A DNA stretch of 64,000 nucleotides from Candidatus Izemoplasma sp. (GCA_018402725.1 JAGYII010000003.1:26143-90142); one strand, 5' to 3'. Positions 17,032 through 26,326 are shown, numbered from the stretch's first letter. Notes: a model not told the origin generated them from the sequence alone. Program-made: numbers and translations.

Positions 17032-19266
17032 TCACGTATTTAAGCCATTTATTGGGATTTCAATGGGTTTTGAAGAAAGCGTATAAAGTTGATTATAAAT
17101 CTTCATTTCGACCGGATCTGAGGCATAAACTGATAACGTATGATCTTTAATCATGACTGTTACCGTCTTCGTTTCATGAACTTTAAACTGACCTTTAAAT
17201 GCTGGCCAGTCCGTGGGCCAATGAGGATTTAGTTGAATAATTGGTTCGACTTTTAAGCCTAAGAACCCAAACCATAAGCCTAAATGAACGCCCCCAAGAT
17301 TGGCAAGATGTAAACCATGGAGTGTATTCAGATGGGTATTGTCAAGATCAATTCTAAGGGTCTCTTGATACATGGTTTTGGCTTCTTCTAACCGATTTAA
17401 GCGGGCCGCCATCCCTGCATGTATACACATCGATAACGATGAATCATGGGTGGTGCGTTTTAAATAATAATCATAACTATTTCCCATCGTCTTCCATGGG
17501 CGGTTTTGCAAGATGAAATGTGCAAGCACGGTATCGGCTTGCTTTAAGACTTGGTGGCGATAAATTGTTAAGGGGTGAAAGTGAAGTAATAACGGTACTT
17601 TATCTTTTGGGGTGTTTTTAAAATCCCAAGGCTTCCGTTGTAAAAAGCCATCATCTTGAACATCGATATCAAGTGTCTGATCATGTAGTAAGACCAAAGT
17701 GTCTTTGATCCGCTTAAATAAACCGAGTTCTTCTTCGGATTGATAATAGGAATCTCCTAAAAGGGATAAGTCAGCTGGATTCTCATTAAAATAATCGAGC
17801 ATAAAACCCATTTGATGGACAATCATTTGATTGGTATAAAAATTATTATTAACGACGGCCGAATATTCATCAGGGCCGGTCACATTATTTAAATGGCACT
17901 GCGTTCCATCATCATAAATCATCTCGGTAAAGAAGCGGGCCGTCTCAATTAAGATTGGGAGTCCAGTACGTCTCATCCATGCTTGATTTTGGTGCAGCGT
18001 GTAAATCTGAATAATGATATGAACAATGGCGCTATTAATATGAAATTGAGCCGATCCAGCAGCATAGTAGGCTGAATTTTCTTTTCCGGTGATCGTGCGC
18101 CATGCAAACTTCGCCCCTCTTTTAGCACCTAAAATTTGGGCTTCTTTTTTGGCAGCGTCAAGTTGATGGAAACGATATTGAATTAAATCATAGGCTTTTT
18201 GAGGTTCGTGAAGCATGAAATAAGGGACCATGTACATTTCAGTATCCCAAAAGGTGTGACCATGATAGCCTTTTCCGGTTAAGCCTTTGGCCGCAATTGA
18301 AACAGAATCATCATAACCCCCAGCGGTGGCTAGTTGAAATAAGTTGTAGTGGATGGCTTCATCATTAGATGAATGATTGGTTTCTATGGTCATTTCAGCA
18401 TCTTTAAGCCAGCTTTGTAAGCGTACTTGATGAGCGTTGAAAGAAAGATCCCAGCCGGGTATCTCGGTGATTACAGGCCGGATTTTTTCTTCTAACTCAG
18501 GGTGGGTTTTAGCCACTTTATAATGGGCAGACTTTAAGAGTTTAAACGGCTGTTCAGGACTCAAATAAAAAGTGTCTTCATAACTGAGCCGGGTCGAACA
18601 AGGAACGTTTGATAAAACCGGTTCGTGCTTGATAACGGCTGCTAAGTATTGTTCGGTGTGATGCGTTTTAAAAAGGGCTAAGCCGCCTTGTTGTAAGGGC
18701 TCAAGCCGGATAATTTCTAAAGGCTGATTGTTATCATCAATCCGGGGATCACCGGATTGGATGGATGTCGTCTTTGTCTCAAGCGTACTTCGAATCGAAA
18801 TAGGTCCTTCATAGGTTTCACTAGAAAGGGTCCATTCATTAAGGAATAGGCCTGGTTCTGCGGCAGAAACAAAACGGCGGGTAAAGATATGAAAAAGCCC
18901 CAATGTGGGGTGTTGATACGTGGTTTTTCTTTCTACGATTCCCGTCTTTAAATCAAATGACCTTTGATTTTTTAAGACCTTGGCAGTTTGATAATGAACC
19001 GGCAAACCTTCAATAAAAAATTCAATGGTTTGGGCATCAGGAACTGACACCATGAATTCATTTCTTGAAGGGAATCCGTAGGCTTTTTCACCGTAATGAA
19101 TGAGCTCTGTATCAAAAAAACCATTGATAAAAGTCCCTCTTAAAGGTTCGATATCGCCGGCTTCTTCGATGTTATGACGAACCCCTAAAGACCGATTTTG
19201 AACGGCATAAACCGAAGCAAGGTATAAATCCTCAGAGGTGAGTTTATCGGTGTGTTGTAATCGCAC
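17032..19266 (-). CDS. GH65 family disaccharide phosphorylase (maltose/kojibiose/trehalose type)
   Basis: A 744-residue glycoside hydrolase family 65 protein: N-terminal beta-sandwich, (alpha/alpha)6 barrel and small C-terminal domain, the family's usual length. The catalytic Glu is at about residue 467 in TGPDEY; HTFWDTEMYM is the other conserved block. GH65 enzymes phosphorolyse alpha-linked glucosides to beta-glucose-1-phosphate plus the remaining sugar. The linkage preference cannot be read by eye. The GTG start follows AGGAGTCC at a good distance. It lies 9 bases after the beta-phosphoglucomutase gene, which would use its product. Confidence 0.92.
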   Translation of the reverse strand: MRLQHTDKLTSEDLYLASVYAVQNRSLGVRHNIEEAGDIEPLRGTFINGFFDTELIHYGEKAYGFPSRNEFMVSVPDAQTIEFFIEGLPVHYQTAKVLKNQRSFDLKTGIVERKTTYQHPTLGLFHIFTRRFVSAAEPGLFLNEWTLSSETYEGPISIRSTLETKTTSIQSGDPRIDDNNQPLEIIRLEPLQQGGLALFKTHHTEQYLAAVIKHEPVLSNVPCSTRLSYEDTFYLSPEQPFKLLKSAHYKVAKTHPELEEKIRPVITEIPGWDLSFNAHQVRLQSWLKDAEMTIETNHSSNDEAIHYNLFQLATAGGYDDSVSIAAKGLTGKGYHGHTFWDTEMYMVPYFMLHEPQKAYDLIQYRFHQLDAAKKEAQILGAKRGAKFAWRTITGKENSAYYAAGSAQFHINSAIVHIIIQIYTLHQNQAWMRRTGLPILIETARFFTEMIYDDGTQCHLNNVTGPDEYSAVVNNNFYTNQMIVHQMGFMLDYFNENPADLSLLGDSYYQSEEELGLFKRIKDTLVLLHDQTLDIDVQDDGFLQRKPWDFKNTPKDKVPLLLHFHPLTIYRHQVLKQADTVLAHFILQNRPWKTMGNSYDYYLKRTTHDSSLSMCIHAGMAARLNRLEEAKTMYQETLRIDLDNTHLNTLHGLHLANLGGVHLGLWFGFLGLKVEPIIQLNPHWPTDWPAFKGQFKVHETKTVTVMIKDHTLSVYASDPVEMKIYNQLYTLSSKPIEIPINGLNT

Positions 19267-19275
19267 AATGGACTC

Positions 19276-19914
19276 CTAGTCAAATAGATAATAAGGGATG
19301 TCAGCTAATGTTTTAAAAACGACATCCGCCTTTAAAGTCTTTGGATCTCCAATCCCAATGGCTTTCATTTTAGCGGCTTTAATCGCCGCAATGCCTGCCG
19401 GAGCATCTTCAACCCCGAGCGCCTGTTCAGGGCTTACATGAAGAGCTTCCAGTCCTTCTATGAAAAGGCCTGGATCCGGTTTTGAAGGATGGAGGGCCGG
19501 ATTAGAGACGTGTGAGAAATAATGGGTAATTCCTAATTTTTCAATTAACATGGGAGCGTTTAAAGACGCACTTGCAAGCCCTAATAAAAGGCCTTTGTGC
19601 TTTAAGGTTTCAAAGAGTTCAAGCACCCCAGGATAAAGGTCCGCTTCAGTCATCGTCTTTATTTTTTCTAAGTAGACTTCATTTTTTTTAGCGGCGAGTG
19701 ATTCAAGTTGAGAGGTTTTAAATGAGGTTTTTGGAAGATAAACGTCTGTGATTTTTTTAATCGAATCAAACCGTGAAATTCCGCGAAGCTCTGGTTCAAA
19801 GGACGCCTTTAGTTCAATGCCCACTGAAGCCACCGTCTCTTTCCATGCGGCAAAATGATACGTCGAGGTATCGGTTAAGACCCCATCTAAGTCAAAAATG
19901 ACGGCTTTAATCAT
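19276..19914 (-). CDS. pgmB: Beta-phosphoglucomutase
   Basis: A 212-residue HAD-superfamily mutase. The nucleophile and acid/base are in the first block, FDLDGVLTDT, where the second Asp and the following Thr/Asp pattern match the mutase subgroup; RGISRFDSI is the phosphate/sugar-binding cap motif; PSKPDPGLF and GVEDAPAGI complete the HAD core. It converts beta-glucose-1-phosphate to glucose-6-phosphate. pgmB next to a GH65 phosphorylase is a well-known pairing. Its ATG overlaps the stop of the upstream permease gene (TAATG). Confidence 0.92.
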   Translation of the reverse strand: MIKAVIFDLDGVLTDTSTYHFAAWKETVASVGIELKASFEPELRGISRFDSIKKITDVYLPKTSFKTSQLESLAAKKNEVYLEKIKTMTEADLYPGVLELFETLKHKGLLLGLASASLNAPMLIEKLGITHYFSHVSNPALHPSKPDPGLFIEGLEALHVSPEQALGVEDAPAGIAAIKAAKMKAIGIGDPKTLKADVVFKTLADIPYYLFD

Positions 19915-20855
19915 TATTTAATGGCTCCAGAAGTCATGCCTTTGATGATGTGTTTTTGGGCAAACAAGAATAACACCACGACCGGGAAGGCAGCCATTAA
20001 GACGGACGTTAAAATCAAGTCCCACTGTCTAACATAGGCCCCCGCTAAGCTGGCGACCGCTAAGGGCAGGGTCTGGGTCGAACCTCCCACCCCAATGATG
20101 AGGATGGGCAAGAGATAATCATTCCATATCCACATCCCATTTAAGACGAGTAAGGTCACAAAGATGGGTTTTAAGATAGGGAGGACAATCCTAAAGAATA
20201 GTTGCGGTTTATTACAGCCGTCAATAATCGCGGCTTCTTCAATTTCAAGGGGGATCGATTTAATAAAACCATGGAGTAAGAAAACACTTAAAGGGGCGCC
20301 AAAACCAATGTAGGCTAAGATCACTCCGTGATGCGTATCTCTAATGCCAATCCCAGTCCACATCGTAATCAGCTCTAAAAAACGAACCAAAGGAAGCATC
20401 ACGACCTGGAAAGGAATAACCAGCCCAGAGACAAATAATAAAAAGATGGCCGTAGAGATTTTTGTTTTAGTCCTGACCAGGACCCAGGCCGCCATCCCAC
20501 TCGTCACTCCAATTAAAACCAAGGAGAATGAGGTGATGATGACGGAGTTAAAAAATGATTGTAAATAGCGAATTTGGGAGGCTTGTAAAATGGTTTGAAT
20601 ATTGGTCCAAAGCATCCCAAAGGATTCCGGTAAACTCGTCGGCGTCCTGACGATCTCAGCAATCGGTTTAGCGGCATTAATAGTAACGATGTAAAACGGA
20701 TATAAGAACAAAAGCATCAGTAAGAAGACAAAAACTTCAATGATATGAATGGGGCGAAGTTTAAAGGTCTTCACCGAGTGCCCAAAATCTTTCATCCATT
20801 TTTTGGGTTGCCATTTGAAGGTTTTTAGCTTGTGTAGCCATTTAGCATCCATCAT
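19914..20855 (-). CDS. Carbohydrate ABC transporter permease (MalG-like)
   Basis: A 313-residue inner-membrane permease with about six membrane segments and the cytoplasmic EAA loop (EEAAIIDGCNKPQLFFRIVLP) that docks the ATPase. Residues 1-35 are cytoplasmic and basic. It is the second permease of a CUT1-type importer. It is coupled to its neighbours by overlapping stop/start codons on both sides, so the operon is tightly packed. Two adjacent ATGs are possible starts; the first one has the better spacing from GGAGG. Confidence 0.92.
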   Translation of the reverse strand: MMDAKWLHKLKTFKWQPKKWMKDFGHSVKTFKLRPIHIIEVFVFLLMLLFLYPFYIVTINAAKPIAEIVRTPTSLPESFGMLWTNIQTILQASQIRYLQSFFNSVIITSFSLVLIGVTSGMAAWVLVRTKTKISTAIFLLFVSGLVIPFQVVMLPLVRFLELITMWTGIGIRDTHHGVILAYIGFGAPLSVFLLHGFIKSIPLEIEEAAIIDGCNKPQLFFRIVLPILKPIFVTLLVLNGMWIWNDYLLPILIIGVGGSTQTLPLAVASLAGAYVRQWDLILTSVLMAAFPVVVLFLFAQKHIIKGMTSGAIK

Positions 20856-21820
20856 TAGAGTTCCACCTCCCGTTTCTTATTGACGTAAACTTGGGTGATT
20901 GAAATCAGTAATAAGACCGCAAAGAAAACAATCGCTTTCGCCTGTCCAACTCCCATGTTAAAACGGGTAAAGGCTTCGCGGTAAATATCCACCGCCATTA
21001 AACTCGTGCCTGAGACTGTTGGAATCGTAGTGATGTTGAGTAAGTTACGGATGTATAAGGGCAAATCTGTGGCTGGTCCTGAGTTGGTTAAACTTTGAAC
21101 CGTATCAAATTGCTTAAAGGAGGTCACTAAGGTTAAGAACAAGGCGACCGTAAAAGCTTGAGCCACAAGGGGTAAGACAATCGCCCGCATTCTTTGAACG
21201 GCGTTTGCCCCATCAATTTTTGAAGCTTCAATCAAATCTTCAGGGATGTTTTGTAACGCGGCGATGTAAATCATCATGATATACCCGGCATACTGCCACG
21301 TCACGACCGCAATTAAAGCGAACATCGCATCATTAGGGCTACTTGATAGCGGGGAACGCTCTAAAAGTTGAAGGCCGACTTGTCCAGCAATAATGTTGTT
21401 AAAGATGAATTGCCAAATAAATCCAAGAACCAATCCCCCAATTAAATTGGGGATAAAGAAGGCCGCGCGGTAAACATTTTTAAGTTTAAACTTCTGAGTC
21501 ACCAGTAAAGAAAGTCCAAAGGCCACACCGTTAATGACTAAAATATTTAAGACTGAGTAAATCACGGTCCGGCTGAATGAATAGATAAAACGATAATCGG
21601 TAAAAATCGTCCGGTAGTTTTCAAAGCCAATCAGAATTTGACGGCCCGTGTTAAGTCCGGTCCAATCCGTCATTGAAAAATAGACGCCCATGAAAAACGG
21701 GACCCACACCATAATCGCGAAGGCACCAAGTGCTGGGGCTAAAAAGAGCCAAAACCAAAGGCGTTCAGACGCTTTTTTACCGAGTTTTTTCTTGGGGTTA
21801 AGTTTGATTGCTTGTGCCAT
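20855..21820 (-). CDS. Carbohydrate ABC transporter permease (MalF-like)
   Basis: A 321-residue CUT1 permease with about six membrane segments and an EAA-type loop (DLIEASKIDGANAVQRMRAIVLP). I chose the second of two consecutive ATGs because AGGAGG lies five bases before it and only two before the first. The start overlaps the 3' end of the GT4 gene by about 20 bases. The pair of permeases and the binding lipoprotein form one importer lacking a dedicated ATPase. Confidence 0.92.
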   Translation of the reverse strand: MAQAIKLNPKKKLGKKASERLWFWLFLAPALGAFAIMVWVPFFMGVYFSMTDWTGLNTGRQILIGFENYRTIFTDYRFIYSFSRTVIYSVLNILVINGVAFGLSLLVTQKFKLKNVYRAAFFIPNLIGGLVLGFIWQFIFNNIIAGQVGLQLLERSPLSSSPNDAMFALIAVVTWQYAGYIMMIYIAALQNIPEDLIEASKIDGANAVQRMRAIVLPLVAQAFTVALFLTLVTSFKQFDTVQSLTNSGPATDLPLYIRNLLNITTIPTVSGTSLMAVDIYREAFTRFNMGVGQAKAIVFFAVLLLISITQVYVNKKREVEL

Positions 21821-23282
21821 CATGACCTCCTAAGTAATGAGTGTTAAGGACATTCATTGCGTCACACTGGGCGGGAACATCTTTTGGCCAGGTGATCTTT
21901 TTAGGTTTATAGTTGAGGCGTATGCCGTCCATACTTTCTAAGTATTTTTTAGCGGTGGCTTTCCAGGTGTAGGATGTCTCGACTCTTTTTAAGCCTTGAG
22001 CTTGGTAGGTGGAATGATGATCGATGATTTCATGAAGACCTCTGGCAATATCAAAATGATCGTTCACATCTAACAAGACGCCAAAGGATTCATTCCCTGA
22101 TTTTAAGACATCTGCAGGCCCCCCATACTTCGTCACTGCAGCGGGTAATCCTGCACACATGGCTTCGATGGGAGCAAGACCAAAGGGCTCGTAGGTGGAG
22201 GTTAAACAAAAGACGCTTTGCTGTTTAGCAAAATAACGATAGCTCGCGGCTAAGGCGCCTTGAGACATGATGTTAATAAAACTAACCATCCCTTTTAATT
22301 GATGAGTATTAATCACGTCCATCAATTGATCCATTAAGACTTTCTCTTCGTTTTTTAAAGCATCATAGGTAGAAAAAGCATCTTCAACCCCTCTTAAACT
22401 AATTGCGATGTTTGCTTTAGCCTGCAAGGATTTATCCTTGGCATAGGCTTCAAGAAGTCCTAAGTGATTTTTCTTTTGATCTAAACGAGAGGCTAAGACA
22501 ATATAGGGTAGATTGAGTCGTGACGTTTCAATATCACGGTGTAAAGCGTTTTTGATTTGAGTGTAGGTTTGTTCTTCTTCGGCGTTTAGCGCGTTCATCC
22601 CAAAGACTCTTTCGTTCACTCCAGGGGCCGCTACCACAAAAGCATCAGGTTTTTCTTTTGAAATATCTTGATACGCAAAGTGGTTATATTGTTCATCTTT
22701 TTCTTGAGCGGTGGACGTAAATATTAAGCTCGCATTTTGAATGGCAATCCGTTCAGCCATAAGGCGGTCGGCAAAAAAGTAGCGGGCTTGCATTTGAACG
22801 GCATTATCTTTACTGACTTTTAATTTATCCATTTTCTGGGCGCCTAAGGAATGACCCGTAAATGAATAGGGCACGTTTAACCGTGAGGCAAGCAAGGCAC
22901 CCGCATAGCCGCCATCGCCATAATGGGTGGTAATGAAGTCGATGCTACGTCCCTCTTCTTGGTAAAAGGCGATGATGTGATCAACCCATTCACTTAAAAA
23001 GGGCCAAAGTTTTTCTTTATCAATAAACTGATCAGGACCTGCATGAATCCTCACAATCCGGGCATTTGGATAATCCTTATAGTGATCAATCAACGTTTCA
23101 AATCCTGAAAGTTCATGATCATTAAAGCGCCGCGTCACGATATCTACGGTATGACCCAGTTCAGACATCGCAAGGGCGATTTCTTTCACATATACGAGTT
23201 GGCCCCCAAAATCAGGGTGTTCGGTCCAGTAACGGTCTTGAGGATCAAAGTTGCCTTGGGGATTTAGAAATAAGATATGCAC
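21798..23282 (-). CDS. GT4 glycosyltransferase of the sucrose-phosphate synthase / sucrose synthase type
   Basis: A 494-residue GT-B retaining glycosyltransferase. The N-terminal block GGQLVYVKEIA and FTGHSLG are hallmarks of the sucrose-phosphate synthase group; EPFGLAPIE gives the E-x7-E nucleotide-sugar motif in the C-terminal half. The HAD phosphatase domain found in some SPS proteins is absent. Activity could be synthesis of a sucrose-like sugar, or NDP-dependent cleavage as in sucrose synthase. It sits between a PfkB kinase and sugar permeases, which favours a catabolic role, but this is inference. GTG start, with AGGAG seven bases upstream, overlapping the kinase stop (TAGTG). Confidence 0.85.
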   Translation of the reverse strand: MHILFLNPQGNFDPQDRYWTEHPDFGGQLVYVKEIALAMSELGHTVDIVTRRFNDHELSGFETLIDHYKDYPNARIVRIHAGPDQFIDKEKLWPFLSEWVDHIIAFYQEEGRSIDFITTHYGDGGYAGALLASRLNVPYSFTGHSLGAQKMDKLKVSKDNAVQMQARYFFADRLMAERIAIQNASLIFTSTAQEKDEQYNHFAYQDISKEKPDAFVVAAPGVNERVFGMNALNAEEEQTYTQIKNALHRDIETSRLNLPYIVLASRLDQKKNHLGLLEAYAKDKSLQAKANIAISLRGVEDAFSTYDALKNEEKVLMDQLMDVINTHQLKGMVSFINIMSQGALAASYRYFAKQQSVFCLTSTYEPFGLAPIEAMCAGLPAAVTKYGGPADVLKSGNESFGVLLDVNDHFDIARGLHEIIDHHSTYQAQGLKRVETSYTWKATAKKYLESMDGIRLNYKPKKITWPKDVPAQCDAMNVLNTHYLGGHDGTSNQT

Positions 23283-24211
23283 TATAAGACTCCTTTAGTG
23301 AGCTCTTGGTAGTGAGGAAGGGGAGCTAAGGCTCCAATGACATTAAGGACCAACGCACTCACAACTTGGGCGTCATCCCATGCTTTTTCAGTCGAGTTCC
23401 CATGAAGTAAGCTGGTATAAAATCCGCTATAAAAAGCATCGCCTGCTCCTGTGGTATCAACGACCTCTTTTGTTTTAGAGGGGACAAGGGTTCGGTGTTT
23501 ATTTTCACTGATATAAATACCATCTTTTCCAAGACTTAAGATAATCACTGGAATGCCGTAAGCTTCAAATCGGTCCATGATCGCTTCTTTACTTAAGTCG
23601 CCCCATAAACGCTTGGCATCATCAAGCGAAGGTTTAATGAAATCAAGACGTCTAAATAAAGACTCTAAAGCCTCTAAAGAAATCATCTCCTGATGATCAA
23701 GCGCCTCATGAATATTAGGATCAAAGCCAATCACTGCGCCAGATTTTTCTGCCTCATCTAGACATTTTAAAAGGGTATCTAAGGCGGGCTTACGGGTTAA
23801 AGGCCAATAGGAAAAATGGAAAATGCGGGTTTGACGGACCGCCTTCAACAAGGCTTCATTAAAAGGAATGTGATAATCAGCCCCTCGTAAAAAGGAAGGG
23901 TCTGGGGTGGCTTTAGATTGAGTTAAAGATACGATCGATGTCGGGGAATCGACGACGTTAATTAAATGAGTCGATAAACCATAGTCGTTAAACCGATTGA
24001 GGATTAAATCGCCCTCTTGATCAGCGCCGACTGCGCCTACAAATAAAACACGCGATCCAAGTTGATGCATATTAATCGCGATGTTAGATGGAGAACCCCC
24101 TACTAAGGAATGCTCGTGATGGGCGTCATCAGTAATCCGGTCAATAAGCACTTCCCCAAAGGTGATGATATCAACGGGATAATGGTTCGTCTTAAGCAAC
24201 TTCTCTTTCAT
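23282..24211 (-). CDS. PfkB-family sugar kinase, probable fructokinase
   Basis: A 309-residue ribokinase-fold kinase with the N-terminal glycine-rich sugar-binding motif (VGGSPSNIAIN) and the ATP/anion-hole motif DTTGAGDAF carrying the catalytic Asp. It phosphorylates a free hexose or similar; fructose is likely given the sucrose-type GT4 next door. I chose the ATG at 24211 because AAAGGGG precedes it; the longer frame from 24250 would translate across the operator at 24236-24249. First gene of the operon after the regulator. Confidence 0.88.
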   Translation of the reverse strand: MKEKLLKTNHYPVDIITFGEVLIDRITDDAHHEHSLVGGSPSNIAINMHQLGSRVLFVGAVGADQEGDLILNRFNDYGLSTHLINVVDSPTSIVSLTQSKATPDPSFLRGADYHIPFNEALLKAVRQTRIFHFSYWPLTRKPALDTLLKCLDEAEKSGAVIGFDPNIHEALDHQEMISLEALESLFRRLDFIKPSLDDAKRLWGDLSKEAIMDRFEAYGIPVIILSLGKDGIYISENKHRTLVPSKTKEVVDTTGAGDAFYSGFYTSLLHGNSTEKAWDDAQVVSALVLNVIGALAPLPHYQELTKGVL

Positions 24212-24235
24212 CAGGCACCCCTTTAGTTGTAAAAG

Positions 24236-24249
24236 TGGAAAGCTTTTCA
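24236..24249. promoter_or_regulatory. Sugar-locus operator between promoter and kinase start
   Basis: TGGAAAGCTTTTCA, 13 of 14 bases identical to the palindrome at 17001-17014. It lies just downstream of the -10 element at 24257-24262, a position that blocks transcription when bound. Confidence 0.72.
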
Positions 24250-24256
24250 TAACTTC

Positions 24257-24285
24257 ATTATAGTAACCGCTTACATGAAAGTCAA
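24257..24285 (-). promoter_or_regulatory. Promoter of the kinase-GT4-permease-pgmB-GH65 operon with CRE-like site
   Basis: Minus strand -35 TTGACT (24280-24285) and -10 TATAAT (24257-24262) with a 17-base spacer. The minus-strand sequence TGTAAGCGGTTACT (24262-24275) matches the CRE consensus at 13 of 14 positions and lies in the spacer. Together with the operator 8 bases further on, this suggests dual control: pathway-specific and catabolite repression. Confidence 0.8.
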
Positions 24286-24290
24286 GGCTT

Positions 24291-25271
24291 TTAAGCGCTA
24301 AAGCCTTTACGCAATGTCACTGGTAAGATAATATCTTCAACGGAATCTCCCTCGATCATCGCAATCATGTTGGCAGCGATATGAAAACCAATGGCTTCAA
24401 TCGGCTGCTGAATCGCGGTGAGGCCTCCTAAATTAAAGAACGGACCTTCAATCCCATCAAAACTAATAATCTTGACGTCATCGGGTATTTTTTTACCCAT
24501 TTCTTGATAAAGCTGAATCAGGGTATATCCCAGTTCATCCGAAATCGCAAAGATGCCATCATAATCAAGATGTCGATAGACGATTTCACGAATAAAGTTT
24601 TTAGGGATAAATAAATCCCCTTGGGGATATTCAATGACCTTGTAGTCTTTAAATCCAATTTGGTCTAAGTAATCGACAAATCCTAAGCGGCGCTTAGAGA
24701 CCTCGGTGGTGATTCTAGAGAGTTCGCCCTGGGCATCATCCCCAATGAATAAGAGCTTTTTAGCGCCTGAAGCAATCAGTGTTTTTGCGGCTATTTGACC
24801 GCCTTTATAGTTATCCGTGGTCACGTAGGGAATCCCTTTAAAACGGCGATCAAAGGAGATAACTGGGTAGTTTTTAGGAATCAATTTTTCAACATCGTTA
24901 CTGGTTAAAAAGACGATGCCATCGACCCGTTGGTTTTTTAACATCCCAATCAGTTCAATTTCTTTTTGTGCATCTGACCCGGAGTTGCAGACCATTAGTT
25001 TATAATTAAGTTGTGACAAGGCATTTTCAAGATGATAAATAAGCGAAGCAAAAAAAATGTGATGGGAATAAGGCACCACAAATCCAATGATTCCACTTCT
25101 TTGTTTAGTCATGCTGCGGGCGATTTCATTGGGGGTATACCCTAGTTCATTAATCACAGCTTGAATCTTTAAGCGTGTGGATTCTTTGACCCGGGGTTGA
25201 TTATTTAAAACCCGAGAAACCGTCGCAATGCCAACGCCTGCTTTTTTTGCTACATCTTTAATCGTTGCCAT
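24291..25271 (-). CDS. LacI-family transcriptional regulator of the sugar locus
   Basis: A 326-residue regulator: N-terminal LacI helix-turn-helix (IKDVAKKAGVGIATVSRVLNN) and hinge helix (GYTPNEIARSM), then a periplasmic-binding-protein-like ligand domain. It probably senses the pathway sugar or a phosphorylated derivative. It is the first gene upstream of the operon, in the same direction, with a copy of the shared operator on its own promoter (autoregulation inferred). AGGTG precedes the ATG. Confidence 0.93.
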   Translation of the reverse strand: MATIKDVAKKAGVGIATVSRVLNNQPRVKESTRLKIQAVINELGYTPNEIARSMTKQRSGIIGFVVPYSHHIFFASLIYHLENALSQLNYKLMVCNSGSDAQKEIELIGMLKNQRVDGIVFLTSNDVEKLIPKNYPVISFDRRFKGIPYVTTDNYKGGQIAAKTLIASGAKKLLFIGDDAQGELSRITTEVSKRRLGFVDYLDQIGFKDYKVIEYPQGDLFIPKNFIREIVYRHLDYDGIFAISDELGYTLIQLYQEMGKKIPDDVKIISFDGIEGPFFNLGGLTAIQQPIEAIGFHIAANMIAMIEGDSVEDIILPVTLRKGFSA

Positions 25272-25286
25272 TTTTCACCTGTTTAT

Positions 25287-25322
25287 ATTATACTAAATAT
25301 CGCTAAAATGTAAACCTTTCCA
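25287..25322 (-). promoter_or_regulatory. Promoter of the LacI-family gene with overlapping operator
   Basis: Minus strand -35 TTTACA (25309-25314) and -10 TATAAT (25287-25292), 16-base spacer. The + strand sequence TGTAAACCTTTCCA (25309-25322) is a diverged copy of the shared operator and covers the -35 element. Confidence 0.65.
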
Positions 25323-25345
25323 TTTGTTAAGAAGGAGTTAAATCT

Positions 25346-26237
25346 ATGAAGAAATGGTTTAAAATTACGGGTTGGTTTTTCATGAGTTTATTGGTCTTAT
25401 TAGGAGGTCTTCATCTGACTTCTAAAATCATGATTCAACAACTCACGGAAGCGGCTCAAGGGACTCCTTTATTTGAATCAGTTGAATACGTTCAAGTCGA
25501 TAATCATAATCTCGCTTATAGGGTCTATAATCCCGGTCAAGAAAAAACCGTGGTGATGATTCACGGCTTCATGGGGAGCAGTTATGAATTTAATGACTTC
25601 TTCTTAACTATGGGCGCTGACAGTGATTTTACTTTCATTGCCTTTGACACCATGGGATTTGGGCTTTCTGATAAGCCTTTAGACTTTGAATACACTTCTC
25701 AAAATCATGCGGTCACTTTAATGCAAGCGATTGATAATCTTGGGATTGAAACCTTTTCCTTAATGGGTCATTCAATGGGGGGTGGCATTGCCATCCGGAT
25801 GAGTCTGCTTGATCAAAGTCGGATTGAAAATTTAGTTTTAATTGCGGCGACAGGACCCACCCTTATGGAAGGAGGTAATGGAGCCCCGGCTTTATGGTTT
25901 TTTGATGTCCTCTTTAAAAACTATTTTGCGCAGCGTCTTGGCATTAATTCCGCCACGGTCGGAAAAACCTTTCACGAGAGACATTTGCACCCTTTATCGC
26001 TCAAAATGCAGCGATTCCAAGTACCGTCTTACAAAATTCACTTTAGACCAAGATATCGTGTCCTATTTTGACGATCTCAAAGGATTAACTGTTAGAACCT
26101 TCTTATTTACGGTGCAGAAGACAGCTGGACGTCTCCATCCTTATTACTCACCTATGTCCAAGAAATGCCTCGTTCATCAGGGTATCAACTCGCAAACAGT
26201 GGGACACTTACCTTATTTAGAACAACCTGAGAACTAA
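25346..26237 (+). pseudogene. Alpha/beta hydrolase with N-terminal membrane anchor, frameshifted near its 3' end
   Basis: Residues 1-25 form a hydrophobic anchor or signal; then an alpha/beta-hydrolase fold with MIHGFMGS (oxyanion region) and nucleophile elbow GHSMGGG. The acid and His motifs of the catalytic triad can only be read by changing frame after about 25,990: FTLDQDIVSYFDDL, then GAEDSWTSP, then SGHLPYLEQPE. At least three indels are needed. The product, if intact, would be an extracytoplasmic or membrane-tethered esterase or lipase of unknown substrate. The start has GAAGGAG upstream. Confidence 0.85.
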
Positions 26238-26277
26238 TTTCCCATTGAAAACTTTTAAATAACTAATGAAAGTGTTT

Positions 26278-26313
26278 CAAAGCCCTTTGTTAAGCGTTCA
26301 AAGGGCTTTTTTA
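26278..26313 (+). terminator. Rho-independent terminator after the hydrolase gene
   Basis: Stem AAAGCCCTTTG / CAAAGGGCTTT with loop TTAAGCGTT and a T-run. Confidence 0.9.
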
Positions 26314-26326
26314 TGGCTTACATAAC

